A stretch of 64,000 nt of DNA from Megaleporinus macrocephalus (lineage: Eukaryota > Chordata > Actinopteri > Characiformes > Anostomidae). Below are positions 34,455 through 45,438 of this stretch, piece by piece; position 1 is the first letter of the stretch; every line of letters starts with the position of its first letter. The translations under genes and the position numbers were made by a program. The notes under the pieces are model-generated. The model saw nothing but the letters and a program-made list of their open reading frames with translations, was not told where the DNA came from and did not search any database. The DNA lies in assembly GCA_021613375.1 (NCBI GenBank), contig CM038720.1:43455178-43519177 (forward strand). The letters run 5' to 3'.

Positions 34455-34640
34455 GGGTTGTGTCGTTTTGTTGTTGTGTTGTTGTTTTGTGTTGTTGTGT
34501 TTTGTTGTGTTGTGTTGTTGTTTTGTTGCGTTGTGGTGTTGTTGTTTTGTTGTGTTGTGTTGTTGTTTTGTTGTGTTGTTTTGTTGTGTTGTGTTGTTTT
34601 GTGGTGTTGTGTTGTTGTGTTGTGTTGTTATGTTGTGTAT
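34455..34640. repeat. GTTGTG/TTTTGTT minisatellite
   Basis: Units of TTGTTGTGTTG and TTTTGTTGTGTTG over about 180 bp, G+T only on the + strand. Confidence 0.88.
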
Positions 34641-34683
34641 CTACTGAGTACCAGCCTGTACAGAATCTAGCTTTAAATCTCCC

Positions 34684-35124
34684 TGTATCTCTCTCTGTAT
34701 CTTTCTCTCTCACTCTCACTCTCTCTCTCCCTCTATCTCTCTCTCTGTATCTTTCTCTCTCACTCTCTCTCTCTCTGTATCTTTCTCTCTCTCTCTCGAT
34801 CTCTCTCTGTATCTTTCTCTCTCTCTGTATCTCTCTCTCTCACTCTCTCTCCTTCTATCTCTCTCTCTCTCTCTGTATCTCTCTCTATCTATCTCTCTGT
34901 ATCTCTCTCTCTCTCACTCTCTCTCTCTCTCCTATCTCTCTCTCTGTATCTCTCTCTCTCTCACTCTCTCTCTCCTTCTATCTCTCTCTCTCTCTGTATC
35001 TCTCTCTCTCCTATCTCTCTCTATCTCTCTCTGTATCTCTCTCACTCTCTCTCTCTCTCCTTCTATCTCTCTCTCTGTATCTCTCTCTCTCACTCTCTCT
35101 CTCTCTCTCCTATCTCTCTCTGTC
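34684..35124. repeat. CT-rich array, CTCTCTCTGTATCT type
   Basis: A polypyrimidine tract with GTAT and CACT interruptions and 40-120 bp higher-order copies. It is interrupted at 35125 by a LINE tail and resumes at 35402. Confidence 0.9.
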
Positions 35125-35401
35125 AAGTTCAAGTCCAGTTTGCTTTATTGACATGACAAATTCACATTTGTATTGTCAAAGCATTTGTAGTATAAATAAA
35201 TAAACAATGATAAATAAATAAACATAAATATATATATTAATTAAAGATTAATTGTTAAAAGTAATAACATGCATATGTAAAACAAACATACATCAAAGAA
35301 AATATACAATATAGAAGTTAATAAAATAAATAATTCTTAAATATATACAATATCAAACAAACAAAAGAAAAAGATGAAAAAATATTCATACAGATAATAC
35401 A
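35125..35401 (-). mobile_element. LINE 3' end (UTR only) inserted in the CT array
   Basis: TCAAGTTCAAGTCCAGTTTG followed by CTTTATTGACATGACAA is the complement of a LINE 3' end finishing AATAAAG...CTTGAACTTGA, the same layout as the tail at 9068. An A/T-rich body continues to about 35401, after which the pyrimidine tract resumes. No coding part remains. Rex1/CR1-like is most likely, but the clade is not certain. Confidence 0.65.
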
Positions 35402-35508
35402 TACTGTCTCTCTTCCTCTATCTTTCTTTCTCTCACTCTCTCTCTCCCCCTCTATCTCTCTCTCTCTCATTCTCTCTGTATCTTTCTCTCACTCTCACTC
35501 CCTCTATC

Positions 35509-35542
<34 letters not shown>

Positions 35543-35545
35543 GGG
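35402..35545. repeat. CT-rich array, right part
   Basis: Continuation of the polypyrimidine tract up to TCTCTCTCGGGGAGAAC, immediately upstream of the promoter-like region of the TPBG-family gene. Confidence 0.88.
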
Positions 35546-35786
35546 GAGAACCTTCGAAGTGGGCGTGGTTTGGTTGGTCACCTCTGAGGAGCTCCCTGTG
35601 GTCAGTACTTCGATCATATTGATGCTGCGCGCGCTGGAGGAGCTGAGGGAGAATGAGCTCGCGGTGCTGTAGCGCTGCCCCGCGCGGACTGTCCGAAACT
35701 CCTCAGACGGCCAGCACTGCGTGTCCCTCAGCTCTGCGCTCGAGCCGACCTGCTGACCAGTCTCGCGCCTCTGCGCTGATGTGAAG
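35546..35786 (+). promoter_or_regulatory. Probable CpG-island promoter and 5' UTR of the TPBG-family gene
   Basis: From 35546 the base composition switches from pyrimidine repeat to G/C-rich with many CpG. GTGGGCGTGGTTTGG at about 35558 matches an Sp1/KLF GC/GT box. No TATA box is visible at a useful distance. Placement of the start site is inference. Confidence 0.5.
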
Positions 35787-36824
35787 ATGGAAAGTAAGGC
35801 ATGGCTGCTCCTGAACGCGCGCGCTCCGCTCCGCGCTTGTGCGAGCGCGCTGTGTTTGCTGGTCTGCTGCGTCTTCGCAGACACCACGTGCCCGGATCTC
35901 TGCACCTGCACCGAGGACTCCGTCACCTGCCTGCACGCGCCCGAGCTCGCGCTGCCTCTGTCCGTGCCCGAGCGGACCAGCACTCTGATCCTGAGGGGAA
36001 GTAACGTCTCCGCTCTGCCCGCGAGCGCCTTCTCGGCGAACGGGTCGGCCCCGGAGCTGCGCGCGCTGCGGCTCTCCTGCAACGACATCCACGCAATCGA
36101 GGCGCACGCGTTCCGCGGACTCTCGCGACTCCAGCACCTGGATCTGAGCCACAACTCCCTGACGCTCGTGTCCGCTCAGGCGTTCTGCGGGCTGGAGGAG
36201 CTGCGCGTGCTGTCGCTGAACAGCACTCTGACGCCGCGGGGCGCGAGGGACCTGCCCACGGCGCTGTCCACCGTGAGCCTGGGGAACCTGCAGGTTCTGG
36301 AACTGTCCGGGAACCGCCTGAAGGTGATCCCCGTCGCGCGGTTCGACAACCTGAACCTGAACAAGCTGGTGCTGACCAACAACTCCATGGAGACAGTGGC
36401 GGGAAACAACGTGTCCAGTCTGGTGGAGTTCAGTAAGATAAGCGTGTACTTGTCGGCGAACCCTTTCAAGTGTAACTGTGAGCTCGAGGCGTTTTACTAT
36501 TGGCTGAAAAACGACTCCCGGTGCGCGGACGCCGCTCGCCTGCTGTGCGCGCTCCCGGAGGCGAAGAGGGGCTCCCCCGTGGAGAGACTGCGTAAAGAGG
36601 ACGTGGACTGCGTGAACGCGGAGCTGGAGGCCGTCTCCTACGTGTTTCTCGGCATCGTGCTGGCCCTGATCGGCGTCGTGTTCCTCATGGTGCTCTACCT
36701 GAACCGCGGGGGCATCAAGCGCTGGCTGAACAACATCAGAGAGGCGTGTCGGGACCAAATGGAGGTCTACCACTACAGATACGAGCAGGACTCGGACCCC
36801 CGACTGGCGAACGTGGCCGTTTAG
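35787..36824 (+). CDS. tpbg: Trophoblast glycoprotein (TPBG/5T4, WAIF1) family protein
   Basis: A 345-residue single-exon type I membrane protein. The start is the ATG at 35787, in strong context (AAG before, G after). The frame extends two codons upstream only through GTG. Residues 1-31 form a signal peptide. The N-terminal LRR cap has C35, C39, C41 and C48. Leucine-rich repeats follow to about 220 (LQHLDLSHNSL, LQVLELSGNRL), then a C-terminal cap NPFKCNCELEAFYYWL with C229, C231, C246, C254 and C275. The transmembrane segment is 286-306. N-glycosylation sequons include N73, N85, N145, N198, N208 and N242. The cytoplasmic tail has the family mark IREACRDQME.YHYRYE. Known for the family: TPBG/WAIF1 acts at the cell surface and dampens Wnt/beta-catenin signalling through LRP6. 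The tail ends DPRLANVAV, shorter than the mammalian TPBG tail as I recall it and without the SDV end. Paralogue (tpbga, tpbgb or tpbgl) is not resolved. Confidence 0.9.
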   Translation: MESKAWLLLNARAPLRACASALCLLVCCVFADTTCPDLCTCTEDSVTCLHAPELALPLSVPERTSTLILRGSNVSALPASAFSANGSAPELRALRLSCNDIHAIEAHAFRGLSRLQHLDLSHNSLTLVSAQAFCGLEELRVLSLNSTLTPRGARDLPTALSTVSLGNLQVLELSGNRLKVIPVARFDNLNLNKLVLTNNSMETVAGNNVSSLVEFSKISVYLSANPFKCNCELEAFYYWLKNDSRCADAARLLCALPEAKRGSPVERLRKEDVDCVNAELEAVSYVFLGIVLALIGVVFLMVLYLNRGGIKRWLNNIREACRDQMEVYHYRYEQDSDPRLANVAV

Positions 36825-37259
36825 ACAGGCCGGAGCTCCAGGAGCGCTGGACACTGCGGTACCTGTCGGCTCGCTAGACTAATGCATGATGATCGGATAC
36901 GTAGCTGTGAGTAGGCTGTAGATTAAAGCCCTCCCGCAGGTCGTGAAGCTCGGTGGGCGTGTAGGCTGCTGGGTGATTTCAGCTTCAGTGTAAACAAAAG
37001 AACCTCCAGTTCTCAGAACACCCACAAACACCACAGAGTATACCTGCCTGAGTACTGAGTACTGAGCGCGTCAGACTCGGCTCTGAGCTGTTTGACCTCT
37101 GCTGTTGCTCCTGCAGGTCAGTGGAGAACGCTGTATCAGCACATTCGACAGTAGAACATCAGAACATCAGAAGATCAGGACCTGCTGCTACCACGACACA
37201 CGCTCTCCAACAGCAGCACTGTTCACTCCTTACTTACACAAACCCAGCGTCCAGCACCG
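36825..37259. other. 3' flank of the TPBG-family gene
   Basis: Unique sequence with no further gene recognised. CTCCTGCAGGTCAGTGG at 37108-37124 looks like adjoining acceptor and donor sites but has no coding context. Confidence 0.45.
36922..36927 (+). terminator. Candidate polyadenylation signal ATTAAA
   Basis: ATTAAA lies about 97 bases after the stop of the TPBG-family gene. It is followed within 30-50 bases by G/T-rich sequence (CGGTGGGCGTGTAGG). This is a plausible variant poly(A) signal. Other downstream sites cannot be excluded. Confidence 0.4.
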
Positions 37260-39790
37260 CATACTCACACATACTCACACATACCATATACTCACACATA
37301 CTCACACATACCACATACTCACACATACCATATACTCACACATACTCACACATACCATATACTCACACATACTCACACATACACATACTCACACATACCA
37401 TATACTCACACATACTCACACATACCACATACTCACACATACTCACACATACCATATACTCACACATACCATATACTCACACATACTCACACATACCATA
37501 TACTCACACATACACATACACATACCACATACTCACACATACCATATACTCACACATACCATATACTCACACATACTCACACATACCACATACTCACACA
37601 TACCATATACTCACACATACTCACACATACCATATACTCACACATACCATATACTCACACATACTCACACATACACATACTCACACATACCATATACTCA
37701 CACATACTCACACATACCATATACTCACACATACTCACACATACCATATACTCACACATACCATATACTCACACATACTCACACATACCATATACTCACA
37801 CATACACATACTCACACATACCACATACTCACACATACTCACACATACCATATACTCACACATACCATATACTCACACATACTCACACATACCATATACT
37901 CACACATACTCACACATAGCACATACTCACACATACCATATACTCACACATACCATATACTCACACATACCACATACTCACACATACCATATACTCACAC
38001 ATACTCACACATACCATATACTCACACATACCATATACTCACACATACTCACACATACCACATACATACCATATACTCACACATACTCACACATACCATA
38101 TACTCACACATACTCACACATACTCACACATACCATATACTCACACATACCATATACTCACACATACTCACACATACCACATACTCACACATACCATATA
38201 CTCACACATACACATACTCACACATACCATATACTCACACATACCATATACTCACACATACTCACACATACCACATACTCACACATACCATATACTCACA
38301 CATACCATATACTCACACATACCACATACTCACACATACCATATACTCACACATACTCACACATACCATATACTCACACATACCATATACTCACACATAC
38401 TCACACATACCACATACATACCATATACTCACACATACTCACACATACCATATACTCACACATACTCACACATACTCACACATACCATATACTCACACAT
38501 ACCATATACTCACACATACTCACACATACCACATACTCACACATACCATATACTCACACATACACATACTCACACATACCATATACTCACACATACCATA
38601 TACTCACACATACTCACACATACCACATACTCACACATACCATATACTCACACATACTCACACATACCACATACTCACACATACCATATACTCACACATA
38701 CTCACACATACCACATACTCACACATACCATATACTCACACATACTCACACATACCATATACTCACACATACTCACACATACCATATACTCACACATACC
38801 ATATACTCACACATACTCACACATACACATACTCACACATACAATATACTCACACATACTCCCACATACCATATACTCACACATACCATATACTCAAACT
38901 TAACATATACTCACACATACCATATACTCAAACTTAACATATACTCACACATACCATATACTCAAACTTAACATATACTCACACATACCATATACTCACA
39001 CATACTCCCACATACCATATACTCACACATACCATATACTCACACATACCATATACTCACACACACTCACACATACCATAAACTCACACATACTCACACA
39101 CACTCACACGTACCATATAATCACACATACTCACACATACCATATACTCAAACTTAACATATACTCACACATACCATATACACACACATACCATATACTC
39201 ACACATACTCACACACACTCACACATACCATATACACACACATACCATATACTCACACATACTCACACATACCATATACACACACATACCATATACTCAC
39301 ACATACTCACACACACTCACACATACTCACACATACCATATACTCACACATACCATATAAACACACATACCATATACTCACACATACTCACACATACCAT
39401 ATACACACACATACCATATACTCACACATACCATATACTCACACATACCATATACTCACACATACCATATACTCACACACACTCACACATAACATATACT
39501 CACACATACTCACACACACGCACACGTACCATATACTCACACATACTCAGACACACTCACACATACCACATACTCACACGTACCATATAATCACACATAC
39601 TCAGACACACTCACACATACTCACACGTACCATATAATCACACGTACCATATAATCACACATACTCACACACACATACTCACATATACTCTCACATACTC
39701 ACACATACTCACATATACTCTCACATATACATACTCACACATAACACATACTCACACATACTCACACTTACTCACACATACTCACACTCA
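37260..39790. repeat. A/C-rich minisatellite, TACTCACACA / TACTCACACATACCATA
   Basis: Two alternating units, 10 bp (TACTCACACA) and 17 bp (TACTCACACATACCATA), run for about 2.5 kb and degenerate to the right. A rare ACCACATACATACC marker occurs near 38058 and 38410, revealing a higher-order duplication with a period of about 352 bp. Two + frames of about 610 codons here (THTYHILTHT) are repeat translations. The + strand is nearly G-free. Confidence 0.92.
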
Positions 39791-40185
39791 CACTCGGTGA
39801 TAGTGGACAGCGTGATATGATGGCTTTTTTGAGATGCATCACTAATAAACCAGACTGAAATACAATTCTGTGTGGTTCTGTCTGCGAGTGTGTAAGTGGT
39901 TCTGTGTGTGAGTGGTTCTGTCTGGGTGTAGTTCTGTCTGTGAGTGGAGATGTTTTCTGTTGGACAGGGATGATATGCAGTGCTAATGATAAAAGAGAGA
40001 GAAGTGTTTATTGGGGACAATTTGGCCACAGGGCCCAGAGTAGCACCCCCACTGAACACCCCCCTCCCCCCCAAACACACACACACTCACATCCCAATCA
40101 GGGAAAGCAGGTAAACACTAACCTGTGCAGGATATCAGGAGTTCCAGGACTAGAGTCATAAACTGCTGTAGAACACAAGCATGTT
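39791..40185. other. Unique interval
   Basis: GTGGTTCTGT(C/G)TG is repeated four times at about 39868-39938. There is a C-rich run at about 40056-40072. No gene recognised. Confidence 0.45.
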
Positions 40186-41865
40186 TAAATCTCAATTAAA
40201 TCTTTAAAGCTTAAATCTATTAAATCTCCGATCTATTGAATCTCAGAATCTGTTAAATATCAAATCTAATAAATCTCAAATTGATTAAATCACAAATTTA
40301 TGAAATCACAAATATATAAGGTCTTAGGCTCTAATAAATCTCAAAGTTATTAAATCTCAAATCTATTAAATCTCAGAATCTGTTGAATATCAAATCTATT
40401 AAATCTCAAATTTATTAAAACACAAATCTTTTAAATCTGAAATGTATTAAAACACAAGTCTATTAAATCTCAAATCTATTAAATCTCAGAATCTGTTGAA
40501 TATCAAATCTATTAAATCTCAAATTTATTAAAACACAAATCTATTAAATCTAAAATGTATTAAAACACAAGTCTATTAAATGTCAAATCTATTAAATCTC
40601 AGAATCTGTTGAATATCAAATCTATTAAATCTCAAATTTATTAAAAACAAATCCATTAAATCTAAAGTTTTTTTAAAACACAAGCCTATTAAATCTCAAA
40701 TTTATAAAATCTGAAATCTATTTAATTTCAAATCTATTAAATCTCAGAATCTGTTAAATCGCAAATCAATTAAATCTCAAATATATTAAATCACAAATCA
40801 GGTAAATCTCAGAATCTGTTCAATCTCAAATCTAGTAAATCTAAAATGTATTAAATATTAAATCTATTAAATCCCACATGTATTAAATCTCAAATCTATT
40901 AAATCTCAAATCAATTAAATCTCAAACTATTAAATATCAAATCAATTAAATATCAAATCAATTAAATCTCAGAATCTGTCACATCTCAAATCTATCAAAT
41001 CTCAGAATCTAATAAATCAGAAAATCTATTAAATCTCAAATCTATCAAATCTCTGACTCTATTCAGTTTCAGAAGCTATTAAATTACAAATTTATTGAAA
41101 TACAAATTTATTACATCTTAAATCTATTAAATCTCAAATCTATCAAATCTCAGTATCTATTAAATCAAAAAACTAGTTAAACCCAAATCTATTAAGTCTC
41201 AAATCTAGTAAATCTCAGAATCTATTAAATCTCAAAATCTTTTAAATCAATATTCAATTAAATCTCAAATCTTTTAAATCTCAAATCTGTCCAATTTCAA
41301 ATCTGTCAAATCTTAAATTAAATCTGTTGAATCTCAGAATCTATTAAATCTCAAAATCTTTTAAATCACAAATCAATTAAATCTCAAATCTTTTAAATCT
41401 CAAATCTGTCAAATCTTAAATTAAATCTGTTGAATCTCAGAATCTATTTAATCTCAAAATCTTTTTAATCACAAATCTATTAAATCTAAAAATATGTTAA
41501 ATATCAAATCTATTAAATCTCAAATCAATTAAATCTCAAATCTTTTAAATCTTAAATCTGTCAAATCTCAAATTGTCGAATCTGAGAGACTATTAAATTT
41601 CAGAAACTCTTAAATCACAACTATATTAAATCAGAAATATATTAAATCTCAAATCTATCAAATCTCCGAATCCATTAAATCAAAAATCTATTAAAACCCA
41701 AATCTATTAAATCTCAAAATCTATTAAATCTCAGAATCTGTTAAATCTCAAATCAATGAAATCTCAAAATGTATTCATTTTAAAATCTATTAAATCTCTG
41801 AATCTATTACGTCTGAGACTTTATTAAATTTCAGAATCCATTAAATCACAAATCTGCAGTATTCT
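40186..41865. repeat. 16-bp A/T-rich minisatellite, AAATCTCAAATCTATT
   Basis: Units of about 16 bp (variants AATCTCAGAATCTGTT, AAAACACAAATCTATT). A higher-order period of about 113 bp is visible three times near 40375, 40488 and 40601, marked by AGAATCTGTTGAATATC. It passes into the GTACTACAGTGTTCTA block and the 22-bp array. Confidence 0.9.
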
Positions 41866-41940
41866 GGGACTGCAGTGTTTAAGTACTACAGTGTTCTAGT
41901 ACTACAGTGTTCTAGTATTATAGTGTTCTAGTACTACGTA
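41866..41940. repeat. ~16-bp GTTCTAGTACTACAGT repeat, copy 1
   Basis: Four to five units of AGTACTACAGTGTTCT between the 16-bp and 22-bp arrays. The whole junction is copied at 42545-42670. Confidence 0.8.
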
Positions 41941-43011
41941 TTAATCGTATGATAACCTTACAGTAATCTAATATTAACCTTACAGTACTCTAATACTAAC
42001 CTTACAGTACTCTAATACTAACCTTACAGTGATCTAATATTAACCTTACAGTACTCTAATAGTAACCTTACAGTAATCGTATGATAACCTTACAGTAATC
42101 TAATATTAACCTTACAGTACTCTAATATTAACCTTAAAGTATTCGTATGGTAACCTTACAGTACTCTAATAGTAACCTTAAAGTAATTGTATGGTAACCT
42201 TGGAGTACTCTAATTTTAACCTTACAGTACTCTAATAGTAACCTTACAGTAATCTAATATTAACATTACAGTAATTTAATATTAACCGTACAGTACTCTA
42301 ATAGTAACCTTCCAATAATCTAATATTAACCTTCCAATAATCTAATATTAACCTTCCAATAATCTAATAGTAACCTTACAATAATCTAATATTAACCTTA
42401 CAGTCATCTATTAAATCTCAGAATCTGTTAAATCTCAAATCAATGAAATCTCAAAATGTATTCATTTTAAAATCTATTAAATCTCCGAATCTATTAAATC
42501 TGAGACTTTATTAAATTTCAGAATCCATTAAATCACAAATCTGCAGTATTCTGGTACTGCAGTGTTCAAGTACTGCAGTGTTCTAGTACTATAGTGTTCT
42601 AGTACTACAGTGTTCTAGTATTATAGTGTTCTAGTACTGCAGTGTTCTAGTACTATAGTGTTCTAGTACTACAGTACTCTAATAGTAACTTTACAGTAAT
42701 GTAATATTAACCTTACAGTAATCGTATGGTAACCTTACAGTATTCTAATATTAACCTTACAGTACTCTAATAGTAACCTCACAGTACTCTAATAGTAACC
42801 TTACAGTATTCTAATATTAACCTTACAGTAATCAAATAGTAACCTTACAGTACTCTTATAGTAACCTTACAGTAATCGTATGGTAACTTTAGAGTACTCT
42901 AATAGTAACCTTACAGTAAACTAATATTAACCTTACAGTAAACTAATATTAACCTTACAATAATCTAATATTAACCTTACAATAATCTAATATTAACCTT
43001 ACAGTATACCC
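41941..43011. repeat. 22-bp minisatellite AATCTAATATTAACCTTACAGT, left part
   Basis: Units near CAGTAATCTAATATTAACC-TT and CAGTACTCTAATAGTAACC-TT. At 42405-42670 it is broken by a duplicate of the 16-bp-array junction sequence found at 41718-41945 (offset about 687). It ends at CCTTACAGTA, where the LINE is inserted. Confidence 0.92.
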
Positions 43012-43064
43012 ATACAAACATACCCAGCGCGTACCGGGCGGAGCCCCGCCCCCACCTCGCGTTC

Positions 43065-43203
43065 TCGTATGACATGTCTGTGTATCTGACTCCAGCTTAC
43101 ACACCCCTCATCAGACGCTCCAGACCAGTTCAGAAGCAGCTGAAAACCTGGCCAGCAGGAGCATCTCTGCCCTTCAGGACTGATTGAGTGCACTGCATGG
43201 GAC
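43065..43203 (+). pseudogene. LINE endonuclease C-terminal remnant
   Basis: One frame gives [17 protein letters not shown] then [14 protein letters not shown], before a stop. This corresponds to the DH.SV.L.PAY..L end of the APE endonuclease and the start of the linker (KTW....AALQDCFE). The linker then continues in another frame at 43204, which indicates a frameshift near 43185. Confidence 0.65.
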
Positions 43204-44223
43204 ATGTTCAGGGAGGCTGAGTACACAGCGTCAGTCACTGGCTACATCAGCAAGTGTATTGATGATGTCACTGTCTCCAAGACCATCACCACACGCCCAA
43301 ACCAGAAGCCGTGGATGACTCCTGAGGTGCGTGCGCTACTGAGGACCCGCGACTCGGCCTTCAGAGCGGGTGACAAGGCGGCCCTAAGGAAAGCAAGAGC
43401 CAAATTGTCACGAGCCATCCGAGAGGCAAAGCGCGCTCACGCCCAGAGGATCCACAACCACTTCCAGGACACGGGTGACACGCGGCGCATGTGGCAGGGC
43501 ATCCAGGAAATCACACACTACAGGACAATGCCACCGTCCTGTGACAGTGATGCCTTCCTCCCCGATGCCCTAAATGACTTTTATGCACGGTTCGAGGCTC
43601 AGAACAACACGTTGGTGAGCAGGATCACACCCAAGATCACACCCAAGATCACACCCAAGCCAGACGAGCAGGCGCTGTGCCTGACTGCAGTGGACGTGAG
43701 GAAAACTCTGCGCAAAATCAACCCACGGAAAGCTGCAGGACCAGACAACATCCCTGGCAGAGTGCTCAGAGAGTGTGCAGACCAGTTGACAAATGTACTC
43801 ACGGACATCTTCAACGTCTCCCTGCGCAGCTCCACTGTCCCAACGTGCCTCAAGACCACCACCATCATCCCCGTGCCGAAGAAGTCCACGGTGTCCTGCC
43901 TCAATGACTACCGTCCCGTAGCTCTCACGCCCATCATCATGAAGTGCTTTGAGAGGCTAGTCATGAGGAACATCAAGACCCAACTGCCCTCTTCATTGGA
44001 CCCCCTGCAATTTGCATATCGTCGCAACCGATCCACGGACGATGCCATCACCACCACCCTTCATCTCTCCCTTACCCACCTGGAGAAGAAGGACACCTAC
44101 GTCAGAATGCTGTTCATAGACGTCAGTTCAGCATTCAACACCATCATCCCACAGAATCTCACCAGGAAGTTAAGCCTGCTGGGCCTCAACACCCCCTGTG
44201 CAACTGGATCCTGGACTTCCTGA
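43204..44223 (+). pseudogene. LINE ORF2: linker and N-terminal reverse transcriptase
   Basis: The frame opens with [20 protein letters not shown] and the basic linker ([20 protein letters not shown]). The polymerase begins with [18 protein letters not shown], then [40 protein letters not shown] and [17 protein letters not shown] with the first catalytic aspartate. It ends prematurely at 44223 because one base is missing near 44195, where [12 protein letters not shown] would be expected in another frame. Between FEAQNNT and the polymerase, KITP is repeated three times, a small local expansion. Mobile-element gene, now inactive. Confidence 0.9.
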
Positions 44224-44276
44224 CAGGGAGGCCCCAGTTAGTCCGGTTCGGGAACAGCAGCTCCAGCACCATCACC

Positions 44277-45047
44277 ATGAACACTGGGGCACCCCAGGGC
44301 AGTGTACTGAGTCCTCTGTTCACCCTGCTGACTCATGACTGTGTTGTGAAACACACTTCTAACAGCATCATAAAGTTCGCCGATGATACAACTGTGCTGG
44401 GTCTCATCAGCAAAGGTGACGAGTCAGCATACAGGGAGGAGCTACAGCAGCTGACAGACTGGTGTACAGTCAACAACCTTCACTGGAATGTAGAGAAGAC
44501 CAAGGAAATGCTTGTTGACTTCAGGAAATCAAGACCGGTCCACTCTCCGCTTAACATCAACGGCTCCTCTGTGGAGATCGTTAAGAGCACCAAGTTCCTT
44601 GGTGTCCACCTAGTGGAGAACCTCACCTGGTCCCTGAACACCAGCTCTACAGCCAAGAAAGCCCAGCAGCGTCTCTACTTCCTCCGGAAGCTGAGAAAGG
44701 CCCGTCTCCCTCCACCCATCCTCACCCTCTTCTATAGGGGAACCATAGAGAGCATCCTAAGCAGCTGCATCACTGCCTGGTTTGGGACCTGCACAGCCTC
44801 TGACCGCAAGTCCCTCCAACGCATTGTGAGGACAGCTGAGAGGATCATCGGAGTCTCTCTCCCCTCCGTCTTGGACATTTACACCACCCGCTGCATCCGC
44901 AAAGCAACCAGCATTGTGGATGACCCCACCCACCCTTCACACAGACTGTTCTCCCTCCTGCCATCAGGAAGAAGGTCCCGCAGCGTCCGGTCCAACACGA
45001 CCAACAGCTTCTTCCCCCAAGACTTCTCAACACAACTCAACATCTGA
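44277..45047 (+). pseudogene. LINE ORF2: C-terminal reverse transcriptase and tail
   Basis: Continues the polymerase after the frameshift: [19 protein letters not shown], then [14 protein letters not shown] with the catalytic ADD box. The box between them looks shortened by two or three residues relative to relatives I recall. Next come [37 protein letters not shown] and [20 protein letters not shown]. The end [19 protein letters not shown] is normal for the family, with a natural stop. Confidence 0.9.
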
Positions 45048-45438
45048 ACTGATATCTTCTGGTACATGTACACTCCCTCTCTCTCTCTCACTCTCTCTCT
45101 CTCTACTCTCTCTCTCTCTCTCCAACCATTTACCCCAGATAAAAAAGGGAAGCATTTTTGCACAACGCATTGCACTAATAACTCTACTACCTCACTGGAC
45201 TCTATTTATTACACGTTGCACAATTTGCACACAACCAGCAATTATTTATTATTCTCTGTCTGTACTGTGTTGTGTTGTGTTGTCTGTCCGCACTTGTTTG
45301 TTTGTGTTGCACTTGTTTCTGTATGCACTGTCTATGTTGCACCATGGTCCTGGAGGAACGTTGTTTCGTTTCACTGTGTACTCTGTATGTAGTTGAAATG
45401 ACAATAAAACCCACTTGACTTGACTTGACTTGACTCGA

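Larger units (their letters stand above)
43012..45438 (+). mobile_element. Rex1/CR1-like LINE inserted in the 22-bp array
   Basis: Order: endonuclease C-terminus (about 43065-43195), linker, reverse transcriptase, C-terminal domain, stop at 45047, CT-rich 3' UTR, then AATGACAATAAAACCC and a (ACTTG)n tail to 45438. The 22-bp array lies directly on both sides and ACAGTA borders both ends, a possible short target duplication. It is 5'-truncated and has at least two frameshifts. From memory the coding and tail features best fit fish Rex1/Babar-type elements of the CR1 group. A search would be needed to fix the clade. Confidence 0.85.

Noticed and set aside
35703..36854. 383-codon frame antisense to the TPBG-family gene
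   Set aside because: A G/C-rich coding sequence leaves few stops on the opposite strand. The + strand product has a full domain architecture; the antisense has none.
37105..38971. Two overlapping frames of about 610 codons
   Set aside because: Repeat translation (THTYHILTHT) of the CACACATA array, in two frames simultaneously.
39772..40161. Overlapping 104-codon minus and 85-codon + frames
   Set aside because: No domain, partly driven by the CACACT repeat; chance frames.
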